This document shows positions 25,061 through 33,057 of a stretch of 56,851 nucleotides of DNA, piece by piece (within the stretch, counting starts at the first letter, position 1; every line of letters begins with the position of its first letter). The notes beneath the pieces are model-generated. The model saw nothing but the letters and a program-made list of their open reading frames with translations. It searched no databases and had not been told where the DNA came from. The translations under genes and the position numbers were made by a program. Origin of the DNA: Geminicoccus harenae (lineage in GTDB: Bacteria; Pseudomonadota; Alphaproteobacteria; Geminicoccales; Geminicoccaceae); NCBI RefSeq assembly GCF_019800005.1, contig NZ_JABGCL010000029.1, positions 1 through 56,851 of the forward strand. Direction: 5' to 3'.

Positions 25061-26434
25061 ATGGCAGTGATCATCGGAACGCAGCAGAAGGACAACCTCG
25101 TCGGCACCGCCGCCAGCGATTGGATCGCCGGGCTGGGCGCGTCCGACACGCTCAAGGGTGAAGCCGGCAACGACAAGCTGTTCGGCGGCGAAGGCGACGA
25201 CTGGATTAGCGGCGGGCTCGGCGACGACACTGCCCAGGGTGGAGCCGGCCACGACACCGTCTACGGCGGCTCGGGCGATGACGTCCTGTTCGGCCAGGGC
25301 GGCAACGACGTCCTCGATGGTGGCTCCGGCGAAGACTACATGGTCGGTGGTGCCGGCAACGACACCATGAGCGGCGGCCTCGGCAACGACCAGTTGTTTG
25401 GCGGGGCCGGGAACGACCAGATGCTGGGCGGCGCCGGCAACGACACGCTCTATGGTAACGCCGGCGACGACCGGATCGAGGGTGGCCTCGGCAACGACAC
25501 GCTCTTTGGCGGCGATGGCAACGACGTGCTGGACGGCCGGGGTGGCCTGGACAACATCTACGGCGGGGCCGGCAACGACATTATCGACATCAACTCGGAC
25601 CCCGAGGTCGCTAGCCTGGGCGGTAAGGCTTACGGCGGTGCGGGCAGCGACACCGTCCGCGGCAGCCAGAATGCAGACTGGCTGAGCGGGGGTGCGGGTG
25701 ACGACTTCCTCGTGGGCAAGGAGAACAACGACGTCCTGTACGGGGACGACGGGAATGACGATCTTAGCGGTGGCTCTGGCGACGATCGGGTCTTCGGGGG
25801 TGCCGGCAACGACCGGATCGACGACAGCTTCGGCGATGACGAGATGTGGGGTGGCGATGGGGATGACTGGTTCAGCCTGATCATCGTCAACAGCTACAAT
25901 GAGAACAAGTTCACCGGAAACGACCGCATGATGGGCGGGGCTGGTAACGACCGGATCGAGACGCACGGCCAGGACGATGTCGCTTATGGCGGTGCCGACA
26001 GCGACCGCTTCGTCTACTCCTACATGACCGAGCTTAGCGGAGGTGATCCTGGCGAGCCGATCGAAAGCCGGACCTCCATCCTCGCCAACAAGTTCACTAT
26101 CGGCGACTTCGTCCACGGCGAGGACGTCATCGCCTTCGAGCAATTCCGCGATGACGTGGCGAATTACGTCCACGGCTTCGAGTTCTTCGACGCCAACGGC
26201 GACGGCACGCTCAATGGCAACGACCAAGGCGTCTCGCTGCAGTCCATCACGCTCGACGGACGGACAGCGACCTCGCTGGTGATCGACATGAACGTGGTGG
26301 CGGCACGCACCGGCACGATGCAGCCGGCCGACCTGCAGGGCGAGCACCTGATCGAGGTGTTCGGCGTCACTTCACTGGTGGCCGCCGATTTCGCGCCGAC
26401 CAGCATTGTTCCGCTTGAGCCAGGGCCTGCCTAG
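25061..26434 (+). CDS. RTX calcium-binding protein 1
   Basis: 457 residues from the ATG at 25061, with GGAG ten bases upstream; no Sec signal. Residues ~20-300 are tandem glycine-rich nonapeptides GGxGxDxUx (for example GGEGDDWIS, GGAGNDTMS, GGAGNDQLF, GGSGDDVLF) that fold into a calcium-binding parallel beta-roll. The C-terminal part has EFFDANGDGTLNGND, an EF-hand-like DxNxDGxLxxxD loop, before a beta-rich tail. RTX proteins usually leave by a type I secretion system using a C-terminal signal; no T1SS genes are in the window. No protease or lipase domain is attached. The tandem partner follows 108 bp downstream. Confidence 0.93.
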   Translation: MAVIIGTQQKDNLVGTAASDWIAGLGASDTLKGEAGNDKLFGGEGDDWISGGLGDDTAQGGAGHDTVYGGSGDDVLFGQGGNDVLDGGSGEDYMVGGAGNDTMSGGLGNDQLFGGAGNDQMLGGAGNDTLYGNAGDDRIEGGLGNDTLFGGDGNDVLDGRGGLDNIYGGAGNDIIDINSDPEVASLGGKAYGGAGSDTVRGSQNADWLSGGAGDDFLVGKENNDVLYGDDGNDDLSGGSGDDRVFGGAGNDRIDDSFGDDEMWGGDGDDWFSLIIVNSYNENKFTGNDRMMGGAGNDRIETHGQDDVAYGGADSDRFVYSYMTELSGGDPGEPIESRTSILANKFTIGDFVHGEDVIAFEQFRDDVANYVHGFEFFDANGDGTLNGNDQGVSLQSITLDGRTATSLVIDMNVVAARTGTMQPADLQGEHLIEVFGVTSLVAADFAPTSIVPLEPGPA

Positions 26435-26542
26435 GCGGACTGCCGGATAGGGTAGAACAAGGGTGCGCCGGACGCCTATCAGGTGCAGTGTAAGCTGCCC
26501 AACATTCGGCTCCGGCGCATCAACCACTCCAGGGGCACAGCG

Positions 26543-27646
26543 ATGGCCGTCATCCTCGGCACGGACGACAACGACGACATCACCGGGACGGACGCGCGCG
26601 ACTGGATCTTTGGCGGGGACGGCAGCGACGTCCTCCGTGGTCTGGGCGGCGACGACAAGCTGCTGGGCCACCTGGGCGCGGATTGGCTGGATGGCGGGTC
26701 GGGTGACGACATCATCCAGGGCTACCGGGGCAACGACACGATCCTCGGTGACGCCGGCAACGATCAGCTCTTTGGGGAGGACGGGGACGATCTGGTCAAC
26801 GGCGGCAGCGGCGGCGACTACATGTCGGGTGGTGCCGGCCGTGACGTCCTGTTCGCCGGCGAGGGCGCCGACCAGATTCATGGCGGCCTCGGCAACGACG
26901 CCCTGAACGGCGCCGAGGGCGACGACCGCCTGTTCGGCAATGCCGGCAACGACAACCTGCAGGGCGGCTTCGGCAACGACCTCCTTGAGGGCAATGACGG
27001 CGATGATCGGCTGGAAGGTTCCATAGGCGACGACCACCTGATCGGCAATGCCGGCAACGACCTCCTCCTGGGCAATGACGGCGATGATCAGTTGGGGGGC
27101 TCCACGGGCGACGACCGTCTGTTCGGCGGGGCCGGTGACGATCGGCTGGGGAGCCTGGTCTACTTTCTGTTCGACGGGCGCCCGGATGGCGACGACCTGA
27201 TGGATGGCGGTACCGGCGACGACTTCATCACGGCCTCGGCCGGCAAGGACACACTGATTGGCGGCAGTGGCGCCGACACGTTCCAGTATGCCGGCTGGTA
27301 CTGGGACGGGGCGCTTGCCCCCGGCGAGACCTTCATCGCTGACTTCACCCATGGCCAGGACATGCTGCTCCTCCAGGAGATCGCGTCGGAACGGGAAATA
27401 ACGTTCGGCCTGGACCGGTTCGACACGGACGGCGACGGCAGGCTCACGGCCGGCGACACCGGCTTCAGCCTGGAGGAGTTGAGCTTCGAGGGCGCCACCA
27501 GGTCGTCGCTGGTGGTGGACCTGAGCCAGACTGCATGGGGCGACTACAACGTCCCGCAAACCATCAGCCTGTTTGGGGTGACGGAGTTGGTGGCGGGCGA
27601 TCTCAAGCCATCGTCGGTCGTGTTCGACATACCGCCCATGGGCTAG
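26543..27646 (+). CDS. RTX calcium-binding protein 2
   Basis: 367 residues from the ATG at 26543 with AGGGG upstream. Its N-terminus MAVILGTDDNDDITGTDARDWIFGG closely parallels that of RTX protein 1, so the two are paralogues. Nonapeptide repeats (GGSGDDIIQ, GDAGNDQLF, GNDGDDRLE, GNAGNDLLL) fill residues ~15-260. The tail repeats the same plan: DFTHGQDMLLLQE, then DTDGDGRLTAGD (EF-hand-like), then a final beta segment SLFGVTELVAGDLKPSS similar to VFGVTSLVAADFAPTS in protein 1. Probably exported by an unlinked type I system. The stop overlaps the convergent integrase stop by four bases. Confidence 0.92.
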   Translation: MAVILGTDDNDDITGTDARDWIFGGDGSDVLRGLGGDDKLLGHLGADWLDGGSGDDIIQGYRGNDTILGDAGNDQLFGEDGDDLVNGGSGGDYMSGGAGRDVLFAGEGADQIHGGLGNDALNGAEGDDRLFGNAGNDNLQGGFGNDLLEGNDGDDRLEGSIGDDHLIGNAGNDLLLGNDGDDQLGGSTGDDRLFGGAGDDRLGSLVYFLFDGRPDGDDLMDGGTGDDFITASAGKDTLIGGSGADTFQYAGWYWDGALAPGETFIADFTHGQDMLLLQEIASEREITFGLDRFDTDGDGRLTAGDTGFSLEELSFEGATRSSLVVDLSQTAWGDYNVPQTISLFGVTELVAGDLKPSSVVFDIPPMG

Positions 27647-29067
27647 CGCGGTACTAAGCGCTTCCTCGGGCGACCTTTGGGCTTCGCTGGGTCTCTGCGC
27701 TTGAGCGTGGGCTTACTCGTCCATGGCGGAAGCGGGGCGCTGGCCATCTGCCTCGCCAGCGCATCGACCCTCGACCCGTACGTCACCTTCTCCAGCGCCT
27801 CGGATAGCTGCTGAACAAGTAGCCCATCGCTATAGACCCCAAAAGTAACGCTGCCATTAGCGTGCCCAACCAGCTGCCCGATGGTCTGCCCATTGATCCC
27901 TGCGCGCTGCAAGGCGGTGATCGCGTTGGCCCGGAACGAGTGGAACACCTTCCGCTCATCGGTGAGCTTCAGCTTCTCCCTCGTCATCATGCCGAATGCC
28001 TTGGAGGCGTAGTGTGACCGCTTCTCTCTCCCGGCACCCCCAGGCTTCAGCGTGGGAAACAGCCAGCCCTCCGCCGTGGCCCCGCGTGCTTCCTCCACGA
28101 GTGAGATGATCAGCGGCCGGAGGATGGAGTGGACGGGCACATCCCGGATGCCTGCCTCCGTCTTGGACTTCCGGATGTGCAGATACGAGTGGCCTGTGAT
28201 GCCGTCCTTCTGGACATCCTGAGCACGCAGTTGGGCAATCTCCTCAATTCGGGCCCCGGTGTACATTGCGATCAGCACCAGGGGCCGGAGGGTGTCCGTC
28301 AGGTGTTCGCTGGACAGAATGGCGACCATCTCGTCAGGAGACCAACCTACCGTCTTCTTGGTCTTGCTCCCCCGGAGCTTCTTCTTGGCTACCCCCAGGC
28401 CAGCCCACGGGTTCAGCCGCCGGGGATCGCTGTGTTCATCTCCGAGGTACCGATTGACTATCAGCCACCGCCACAGGCTGGACAGGCTGCTGATGTAGCG
28501 GTTGGCGGTCTTCTGGGTGAGCCCGCGCTTCTCGATCAGGTGGAGGTCACGGAAGTCGCGGGCCTTGAAGTAGGTGACGTCGCTCGTGCGGGCTTGGTTG
28601 GACCGGAGGAAGCCCAGAAGCTCCCTTACGGCCAGCCGATGCTGAGACTTGGTGGAGGCCACGGCGACCTCAACGTCTAGCCAGGGGTCTACCTGGTCAG
28701 CGATCACCAGCCCTCTAGTAGCCACGCCGGTTGGCTGCTCTGGCGTCTGCGCGGGGCTGGGGACGGGAGAGGGTTCGGGAGCCGCTATGAACGCTGTAGG
28801 CCATCCCCCGGGGCGCTGGCGGGCCTCCTGGTGCTCCGCCTCCAGACGCGCTGTCTGGCAGCGCTCCCCGCCGGCCAGCGCATCGATCTTCCGCTGGATC
28901 TCACCAAGGGCGTAGGGCAGCCGCCGGATGGCCTCCTGCTGCCTGTCGGTCTTAAGGGAGACCTCGAAGACCTGTTGGCCCACCACGGCCACCAGAGCCC
29001 TCGGGACCTTCTTGACGGCAAACCAGGCGTGTCCCTTCCGCCGCAGATACGGAACCTTCCTTGGCAC
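27643..29067 (-). CDS. Tyrosine recombinase (integrase) of the element
   Basis: 474 residues from a GTG at 29067, with GGAGG six bases upstream. The N-terminal part (PRKVPYLRRKGHAWFAVKKVP) resembles the DUF6538-type arm domain, followed by a SAM-like core-binding domain (~120-225). The catalytic domain has the full set R273 (YTGARIEEIAQL), K302, H376 and R379 (HSFRANAITAL), H402 (LVGHANGS) and the nucleophile Y412 (VYSDG). It should catalyse integration at the tRNA-Ser site, which begins 93 bp upstream of its start. A basic Pro-rich tail ends the protein. No adjacent excisionase lies inside the element; an HTH candidate lies just outside at 29747. Confidence 0.95.
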   Translation of the reverse strand: MPRKVPYLRRKGHAWFAVKKVPRALVAVVGQQVFEVSLKTDRQQEAIRRLPYALGEIQRKIDALAGGERCQTARLEAEHQEARQRPGGWPTAFIAAPEPSPVPSPAQTPEQPTGVATRGLVIADQVDPWLDVEVAVASTKSQHRLAVRELLGFLRSNQARTSDVTYFKARDFRDLHLIEKRGLTQKTANRYISSLSSLWRWLIVNRYLGDEHSDPRRLNPWAGLGVAKKKLRGSKTKKTVGWSPDEMVAILSSEHLTDTLRPLVLIAMYTGARIEEIAQLRAQDVQKDGITGHSYLHIRKSKTEAGIRDVPVHSILRPLIISLVEEARGATAEGWLFPTLKPGGAGREKRSHYASKAFGMMTREKLKLTDERKVFHSFRANAITALQRAGINGQTIGQLVGHANGSVTFGVYSDGLLVQQLSEALEKVTYGSRVDALARQMASAPLPPWTSKPTLKRRDPAKPKGRPRKRLVPR

Positions 29068-29159
29068 TTTCTACCTCCCGACGGGTGCCCTGGGAGGCGG
29101 CCCATCGTTCTGAAAGTGCCGAAAAGCAGCCTAGGCGGTAGCCATGTGGCGGAGGACGG

Positions 29160-29338
29160 ACCGCCCCTTCCGACGCCCACCCGCCGGCAAATCACCCCGA
29201 ACCATCATCCCATCCTTGCGGCCTCGCCCGGCGGACGCTACATCACCACGCGCCTCGGAGGGATGCCGGAGTGGTCGATCGGGGCGGTCTCGAAAACCGT
29301 TGTACCAGCGATGGTACCCAGGGTTCGAATCCCTGTCC
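29160..29338. repeat. 179-bp direct repeat, right copy (attR-like end)
   Basis: Perfect copy of 11765-11943. It starts with 49 bp identical to the 5' end of the pseudouridine synthase gene, which has no coding continuation here, then the spacer, then the tRNA-Ser body. The duplicated upstream segment presumably keeps the native promoter in front of the intact tRNA. Confidence 0.95.
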
Positions 29339-29346
29339 CTCCGCCA
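29257..29346 (+). tRNA. tRNA-Ser(CGA), intact
   Basis: 90 nt. Acceptor GGAGGGA pairs with TCCCTCC, discriminator G, encoded CCA. The anticodon loop TCTCGAAAA gives anticodon CGA. A long variable arm (GTTGTACCAGCGATGGTACCC region) marks it as a class II serine tRNA; the T arm is GGGTTCGAATCCC. The last eight nt (29339-29346) are outside the direct repeat. Confidence 0.95.
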
Positions 29347-29746
29347 GCATCAGCAGCTAAACCGCTGAAATTGCGCCTAAATTTTTGGTGCGCTGTTCAT
29401 TGGTACCACCATTGGTCCCAAGAACGCCGGTGGATGATGGTCTTCTGCCCTCGGTCCAGTAGCTCAGCACGGTGAAGGAGTAGTACATCTTGTACCTCAT
29501 ACGTAGCCGTATTTCACATCCAGACTGAGTGTGACCTGTTTTGGGGCAGAGGGTTGTCAGTTCAATCTGACCACTCCGATTATGAATCAATAAGTTAGCT
29601 GCTCATTGCTTACCAAGCCTCCGCCGCTGGTGAGCACATGGTGAGCAAATCCCGCTGTAAGCACTGGCGGGTAGAGTCACCGGTGCCATAGCATCGGTGT
29701 CGTTTCGCTGCTCCTGCTGCCCGCGTGGGCCTGCTGGTGAGCTGGC
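29347..29746. other. Non-coding stretch right of the tRNA
   Basis: 400 bp without a supported gene; moderately AT-rich from 29350 to 29600. A 77-codon minus frame (29357-29590) has no motif or convincing ribosome site. Confidence 0.4.
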
Positions 29747-30121
29747 TCAGGGTCTCCCTGACCTACTCGCACTATGCCCCTCGCGCGCACGCATACCTGC
29801 TACCCCCGCTACCTTTGCTACCCTTCGGCTTCTGCGGGAGCGAAATCGGCCACTGACGCAGTATGGGAAGGCGGGGCTGTCTCTGCGCGGCAGCCGCCAC
29901 CTCCGTCTGACCCAGGCGACCTTCGGTGCCGATTCCCCCGAAGCCTGCCGATAGGCCTCCAGCCAAGCCAGCGCATCGGTCCCGACGATCACGGTTCGCC
30001 GCCCGATCTTGGTCGCCCGCAGCCGTCCCCCGGCGATCTCGCCAAACACGTGGGAGCGGCCGACGCCGAAGGCCTCGCAGAAGCCCGGAATGTCGTAGGT
30101 GGGGCGGACGGCCAAGCTCAT
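29747..30121 (-). CDS. Excisionase-like HTH DNA-binding protein
   Basis: 124 residues. MSLAVRPTYDIPGFCEAFGVGRSHVFGEIAGGRLRATKIGRRTVIVGTDALAWLEAY is the winged helix-turn-helix pattern of MerR-like excisionase/AlpA proteins (AFGVGRSHVFGEI helix pair, KIGRRTVI beta wing, DALAWL helix). Typical members are 60-80 residues; here a ~60-residue Arg/Ser-rich tail follows, with RRVAKVAGVAG near the end, perhaps non-native. It lies 400 bp outside the island's right end, reading toward it. It could be a recombination directionality factor left by another element, or a regulator. Confidence 0.75.
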   Translation of the reverse strand: MSLAVRPTYDIPGFCEAFGVGRSHVFGEIAGGRLRATKIGRRTVIVGTDALAWLEAYRQASGESAPKVAWVRRRWRLPRRDSPAFPYCVSGRFRSRRSRRVAKVAGVAGMRAREGHSASRSGRP

Positions 30122-30169
30122 GCCCCCAGGCTTGGCGCATCCGCGGCAGCTGGGTGGCGCACGCTCATG

Positions 30170-30335
30170 CCGGCTCCAGACATGGACAAGCCGCGCTGCT
30201 GGAGCAGCAGGAGCGCCAAGCGCGCGCCACCAGCCTCGGCATGGCTCTACAAGGTATGGCCCTGATGAACCAGTCCAACCAGCAGAACAGGGGTATGACC
30301 TGCACGACCCATGGCACGTGACGAACTGCTGGTGA
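30170..30335 (+). pseudogene. Fragment of a small C-terminal domain ending in a TCT-G-TNC motif
   Basis: One plus frame reads AALLEQQERQARATSLGMAL, then NQSNQQNRGMTCTTHGT and a stop; shifting by one base at that point gives VTNCW and a new stop at 30335. Gln-rich helices ending in TCTxxGxxTxC are familiar from many short exported hypothetical proteins. No N-terminal part is present, so this is a truncated, frameshifted remnant. Identification rests on that tail only. Confidence 0.45.
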
Positions 30336-30481
30336 CCACTCTGTTGGCGGGGGATTTTGCTCGACGGACGAGACCGAGAAGAAAGACCCGACGGTGATGT
30401 CGGCTGAACAGATGGAGAAGGCGCACAGGCACCTCGCTGAAAGGTAGGGCGATAGAAGTTGCCCTCCTGTGCGGCACCTCG

Positions 30482-30787
30482 CTAACGGGGCAGAGCCAGG
30501 CTCATATGACTGGTGGAAGGGCTCTGGCTCCCACTCAATGTCTTCGTCACCGTAAGTGCCTCCGCCTTACTCCCCCTGTCGCCAGCCCTAGGCGGCGCTG
30601 TCATTCTGGCCGGCAAGTACCCCAGCAGTGGCAGTTCTGACGCCTCCGGCTGCTCCGCCGCCGCATAGCGGCCGCCGCTGAACCGTGGGCAGTCCCGGGC
30701 GAGGCCCGCCGCGATCATGAGCTCGGCTTGGTCCTCACCCCCGATGATGATCTGCCGGCCCGGCGCGCAGCCTGCAACAACCATCAT
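30482..30787 (-). pseudogene. Remnant of a thermonuclease-like (SNase) protein
   Basis: The frame contains GGEDQAELMIAAGLARDCPRFSGGRYA, matching the C-terminal part of bacterial thermonuclease-family proteins, where 'AxxLVxxGLAxDxPRxSGGRY' is conserved. The catalytic N-terminal half is absent and the sequence after LLGYLPARM is unrelated. It is a 3' fragment. It ends next to the left copy of the ~150-bp repeat. Confidence 0.6.
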
Positions 30788-30795
30788 CCAAGGCT

Positions 30796-30943
30796 GCGAA
30801 AGTTGCGAATGTGGACGAGCTGCCCGTCCGTGAGCCGTCTTCAGCCATCTATTTGCGGTAGCCGTCCAGGCACGCCGTTAAGATTCCATAACGTGTAAGT
30901 CGAGAGGCATGTCCGTGAGCTGGCCTCATCAAGCTCGGCTTCG
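30796..30943. repeat. ~148-bp imperfect direct repeat, left copy
   Basis: Aligns with 41183-41331 in the same orientation. Exactly shared blocks include GCGAAAGTTGCGAATGTGGA and its extension through GACGAGCT, CGTCTTCAGCCA, GCGGTAGCCGTCCAGGCACG and GAGCTGGCCTCATCAAGCT; the rest is diverged with small indels. It lies about 195 bp beyond the 3' end of the PotD-like gene. Confidence 0.85.
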
Positions 30944-31138
30944 CCAAGGAAAGCCTCCCCGCGTCTGCCTTCTCAACGACAATCCCTAGCCGGCACTTTG
31001 ATGCCGGAGCTCAGTCGCCGACCTCAGAAGATGCTCTTGCCCTCGGATTGTGCTTGTACGCGAGTACGTGCATCATCATGGCGCTATCCTGTGATCTCGT
31101 GCCATGGACGGACTACAACTTTCCTAGAATGGGCCGTT

Positions 31139-32206
31139 TTAGCCCAGCACCTCCTGGGTCCAGCGGGTCAGATAAGCGGCGCGATGGGCGTTTACCTTCG
31201 GCCAATCGATCGGCGCAGTGGAGGACAGGGCACTGGCGGGAATGGCGTAGCGCTCGAACTCTGGCGGCAGCTTCGCCTTACGATTGGCCGGCGCGTAACG
31301 GGTTGCTTTGGCGAGCGTGAGCTGAGCCTCCGGATCCAGGGTACGCTGGATGAACTTGTTGGCCAGCTCCACGTGCTGGACGCCTGCAGGGATCAGGTAG
31401 GCGTTGTGCTGCAGGACCGAGTTGCGAACATAGGCCATGTCGATCGGTGAGCCCTTCTCCTGAAGCTCGAAGGCCCGCCCGTTGAACCAAGGGAGCATGA
31501 TGATCTCGCCGCTGGCCATGGACTTGTAGGCCTGATCCGAGCTGCCGATGATGACCGCCTCGTTGTTGCGGCGCAGATCGGCCACCGCCTCGATCGCAGC
31601 GTCGATGTTGTCCTCGTTCCCGCCGAGTTCGTGGTTGAGCGCGTGCAGCCAGGAGATGCCGATCCAGCCGTAGTCCGGGATGCCGATCCGGCCCTTGTAT
31701 TTCGGGTTCCACAGGTCGTTCCAGCTCGTGGGAGCAGCTTCGACCTCGTTGGTGTTCCACGTCATCCCGATCATGGCGATCGAGAAGGCCGCGCTCCAAT
31801 CGGTCAGGCCGTTCACGGGTGCCGAGACGGCCTCGGGATAGATATCCTGCAGGTTGGTGACAATATCGGTGTCGTAGCTCTGCACCGCGCCGGCCTCGGC
31901 CGCCAGGACCTGCTCGGTGGTCAGGAGGTTGATGGCGCTCACTAGGGGATTGCCACGCTGTGCTAGCAGCTTGGTCAGCCGAACCGAATCGCCACCTTCC
32001 TCGTATGCGATGTCCATGTCGGCAAATTCACTGCCGGCGACGAACGCCTTGCGCAGGCTCTCGCCCCAGCTGCCGCCTGCCGAGGACAGGGTGAATTGGT
32101 CTTCGGCGAAGGCCGGCCGGATCCCGGGAAGCGCCAGCGCGGTTGCAGACGTGGCACCGGCAAGACCGAGGCGCAGGGTGGAGCGACGGGTAAACTCGGA
32201 CGTCAT
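31139..32206 (-). CDS. ABC transporter substrate-binding protein (PotD/spermidine-putrescine type)
   Basis: 355 residues from the ATG at 32206 (GGAG six bases upstream). Tat-type signal (TRRSTLRLGLAG, cleavage near AFAED). The mature protein shows PotD/PotF-family features: LSSAGGSWGESLRKAFV, WNTNEVEAAPTSWNDLWNPKYKGRIGI, QHNAYLIPAGVQHVELANKFI. Such proteins deliver polyamines, amino-acid derivatives or opine-like compounds. Last gene of a leftward potA-potB-potC-potD-like operon, 62 bp after the permease. The neighbouring hydantoinase genes suggest the ligand is a cyclic amide or similar N-compound rather than a polyamine; this is inference. Confidence 0.9.
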   Translation of the reverse strand: MTSEFTRRSTLRLGLAGATSATALALPGIRPAFAEDQFTLSSAGGSWGESLRKAFVAGSEFADMDIAYEEGGDSVRLTKLLAQRGNPLVSAINLLTTEQVLAAEAGAVQSYDTDIVTNLQDIYPEAVSAPVNGLTDWSAAFSIAMIGMTWNTNEVEAAPTSWNDLWNPKYKGRIGIPDYGWIGISWLHALNHELGGNEDNIDAAIEAVADLRRNNEAVIIGSSDQAYKSMASGEIIMLPWFNGRAFELQEKGSPIDMAYVRNSVLQHNAYLIPAGVQHVELANKFIQRTLDPEAQLTLAKATRYAPANRKAKLPPEFERYAIPASALSSTAPIDWPKVNAHRAAYLTRWTQEVLG

Positions 32207-32268
32207 CGGCAACTCCTATCAGACAGTTTGCACAGGATGCCGGAGATGCGCGGGGCGACCGTGCTCGC

Positions 32269-33057
32269 TCACCTGGCCGGCGTCCGCTGAAAAAGGCGCT
32301 GCAGGACAAAGAGCATGCTGCCCACCAGCAGGATCTGCAGGGTCGAAGCGGCGGCGATGGTCGGATCGTCCTGGAACTCGAGCTGCGAGAAGATATGTAC
32401 CGGCAAGGTCGTGGTGCCCGGGCCGGACAGGAACAAGGAAAGGTTGATGTCGCTGAAGGAGACGATGAAGGCAAAGGCCGCCCCCGAGACGATGCTAGAC
32501 TGGAGCAACGGAAGGGTCGCGTGGGTGAACGCCTGCAAGGGCGAAGCCCCCAGGTTCTGAGCCGCCTCCTCCAGCCTCGGGTCGATTCCGGCCATGCCGG
32601 CCATCAGGGTGCGCACGACATAGGGTAGGGCGATCACCAGATGCCCGGCGGCGATGGACAAGAGCGAGCCCTTCATCCCGATCGTGGAGTAGGCGAGATA
32701 GAGGGCGGCGGCAAGCAGGATGTCCGGCACGAACAGAGGTGCGGTGAAGTAGATCTCGGCCATCTGGCGGCCGAGGAACCGGCACCGCGTCAGGGCGGTC
32801 GCGACCAGTATGCCGAGGAACGTCGCCACCACCGCGACGATCAGGCCGATCGGCAGGCTCACGTACATGAAGGAGTTGAAGTAGGGAGCGCTCTGGAAAA
32901 ACTCTTGGAACCAGTGCAAGGAAAGCTGGGTCGGTGGGAAGGCATAGCGGCCGCTGCCATCGAACGAGACCGCCACGACGACCACGATCGGTGCCAAGAT
33001 CAACGCATAGATGGCGATCACGACGGTGAGCAGGATGCGTCGGGCGACAGGCGTCAT
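32269..33057 (-). CDS. ABC transporter permease (PotC type)
   Basis: 262 residues, six predicted membrane helices. The EAA loop reads EEAAQNLGASPLQAFTHATLPLL and contacts the ATPase. Typical PotC N-terminus with a long first helix and FDGSGRYAFPPTQLSLHWFQEFF. The start at 33057 overlaps the preceding permease stop by four bases. Pairs with the permease at 33054-33914. Confidence 0.92.
   Translation of the reverse strand: MTPVARRILLTVVIAIYALILAPIVVVVAVSFDGSGRYAFPPTQLSLHWFQEFFQSAPYFNSFMYVSLPIGLIVAVVATFLGILVATALTRCRFLGRQMAEIYFTAPLFVPDILLAAALYLAYSTIGMKGSLLSIAAGHLVIALPYVVRTLMAGMAGIDPRLEEAAQNLGASPLQAFTHATLPLLQSSIVSGAAFAFIVSFSDINLSLFLSGPGTTTLPVHIFSQLEFQDDPTIAAASTLQILLVGSMLFVLQRLFQRTPAR

Larger units (their letters stand above)
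11944..29338. mobile_element. 17.4-kb integrative element in tRNA-Ser(CGA)
   Basis: Defined by the 179-bp direct repeats, a truncated tRNA on the left, an intact tRNA on the right and a tyrosine integrase reading leftward just inside the right end. The cargo differs from the flanks: short unknown genes, long gene-poor gaps, AT-rich patches, insertion-sequence debris, a serine recombinase, a polymerase-like protein and four predicted exported proteins. No conjugation, capsid or plasmid-partition genes are recognisable, so it is best called a genomic island or satellite-like element. Boundaries are seen; mobility is inferred. Confidence 0.85.

Noticed and set aside
25007..26347. 446-codon valine-rich frame antisense to RTX gene 1
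   Set aside because: Repetitive mirror of the glycine/aspartate repeats on the other strand; same for the antisense frame of RTX gene 2 (26372-27559).
11944..29338. Conjugative element or prophage
   Set aside because: No relaxase, type IV secretion, capsid, terminase, portal or lysis genes are recognisable.
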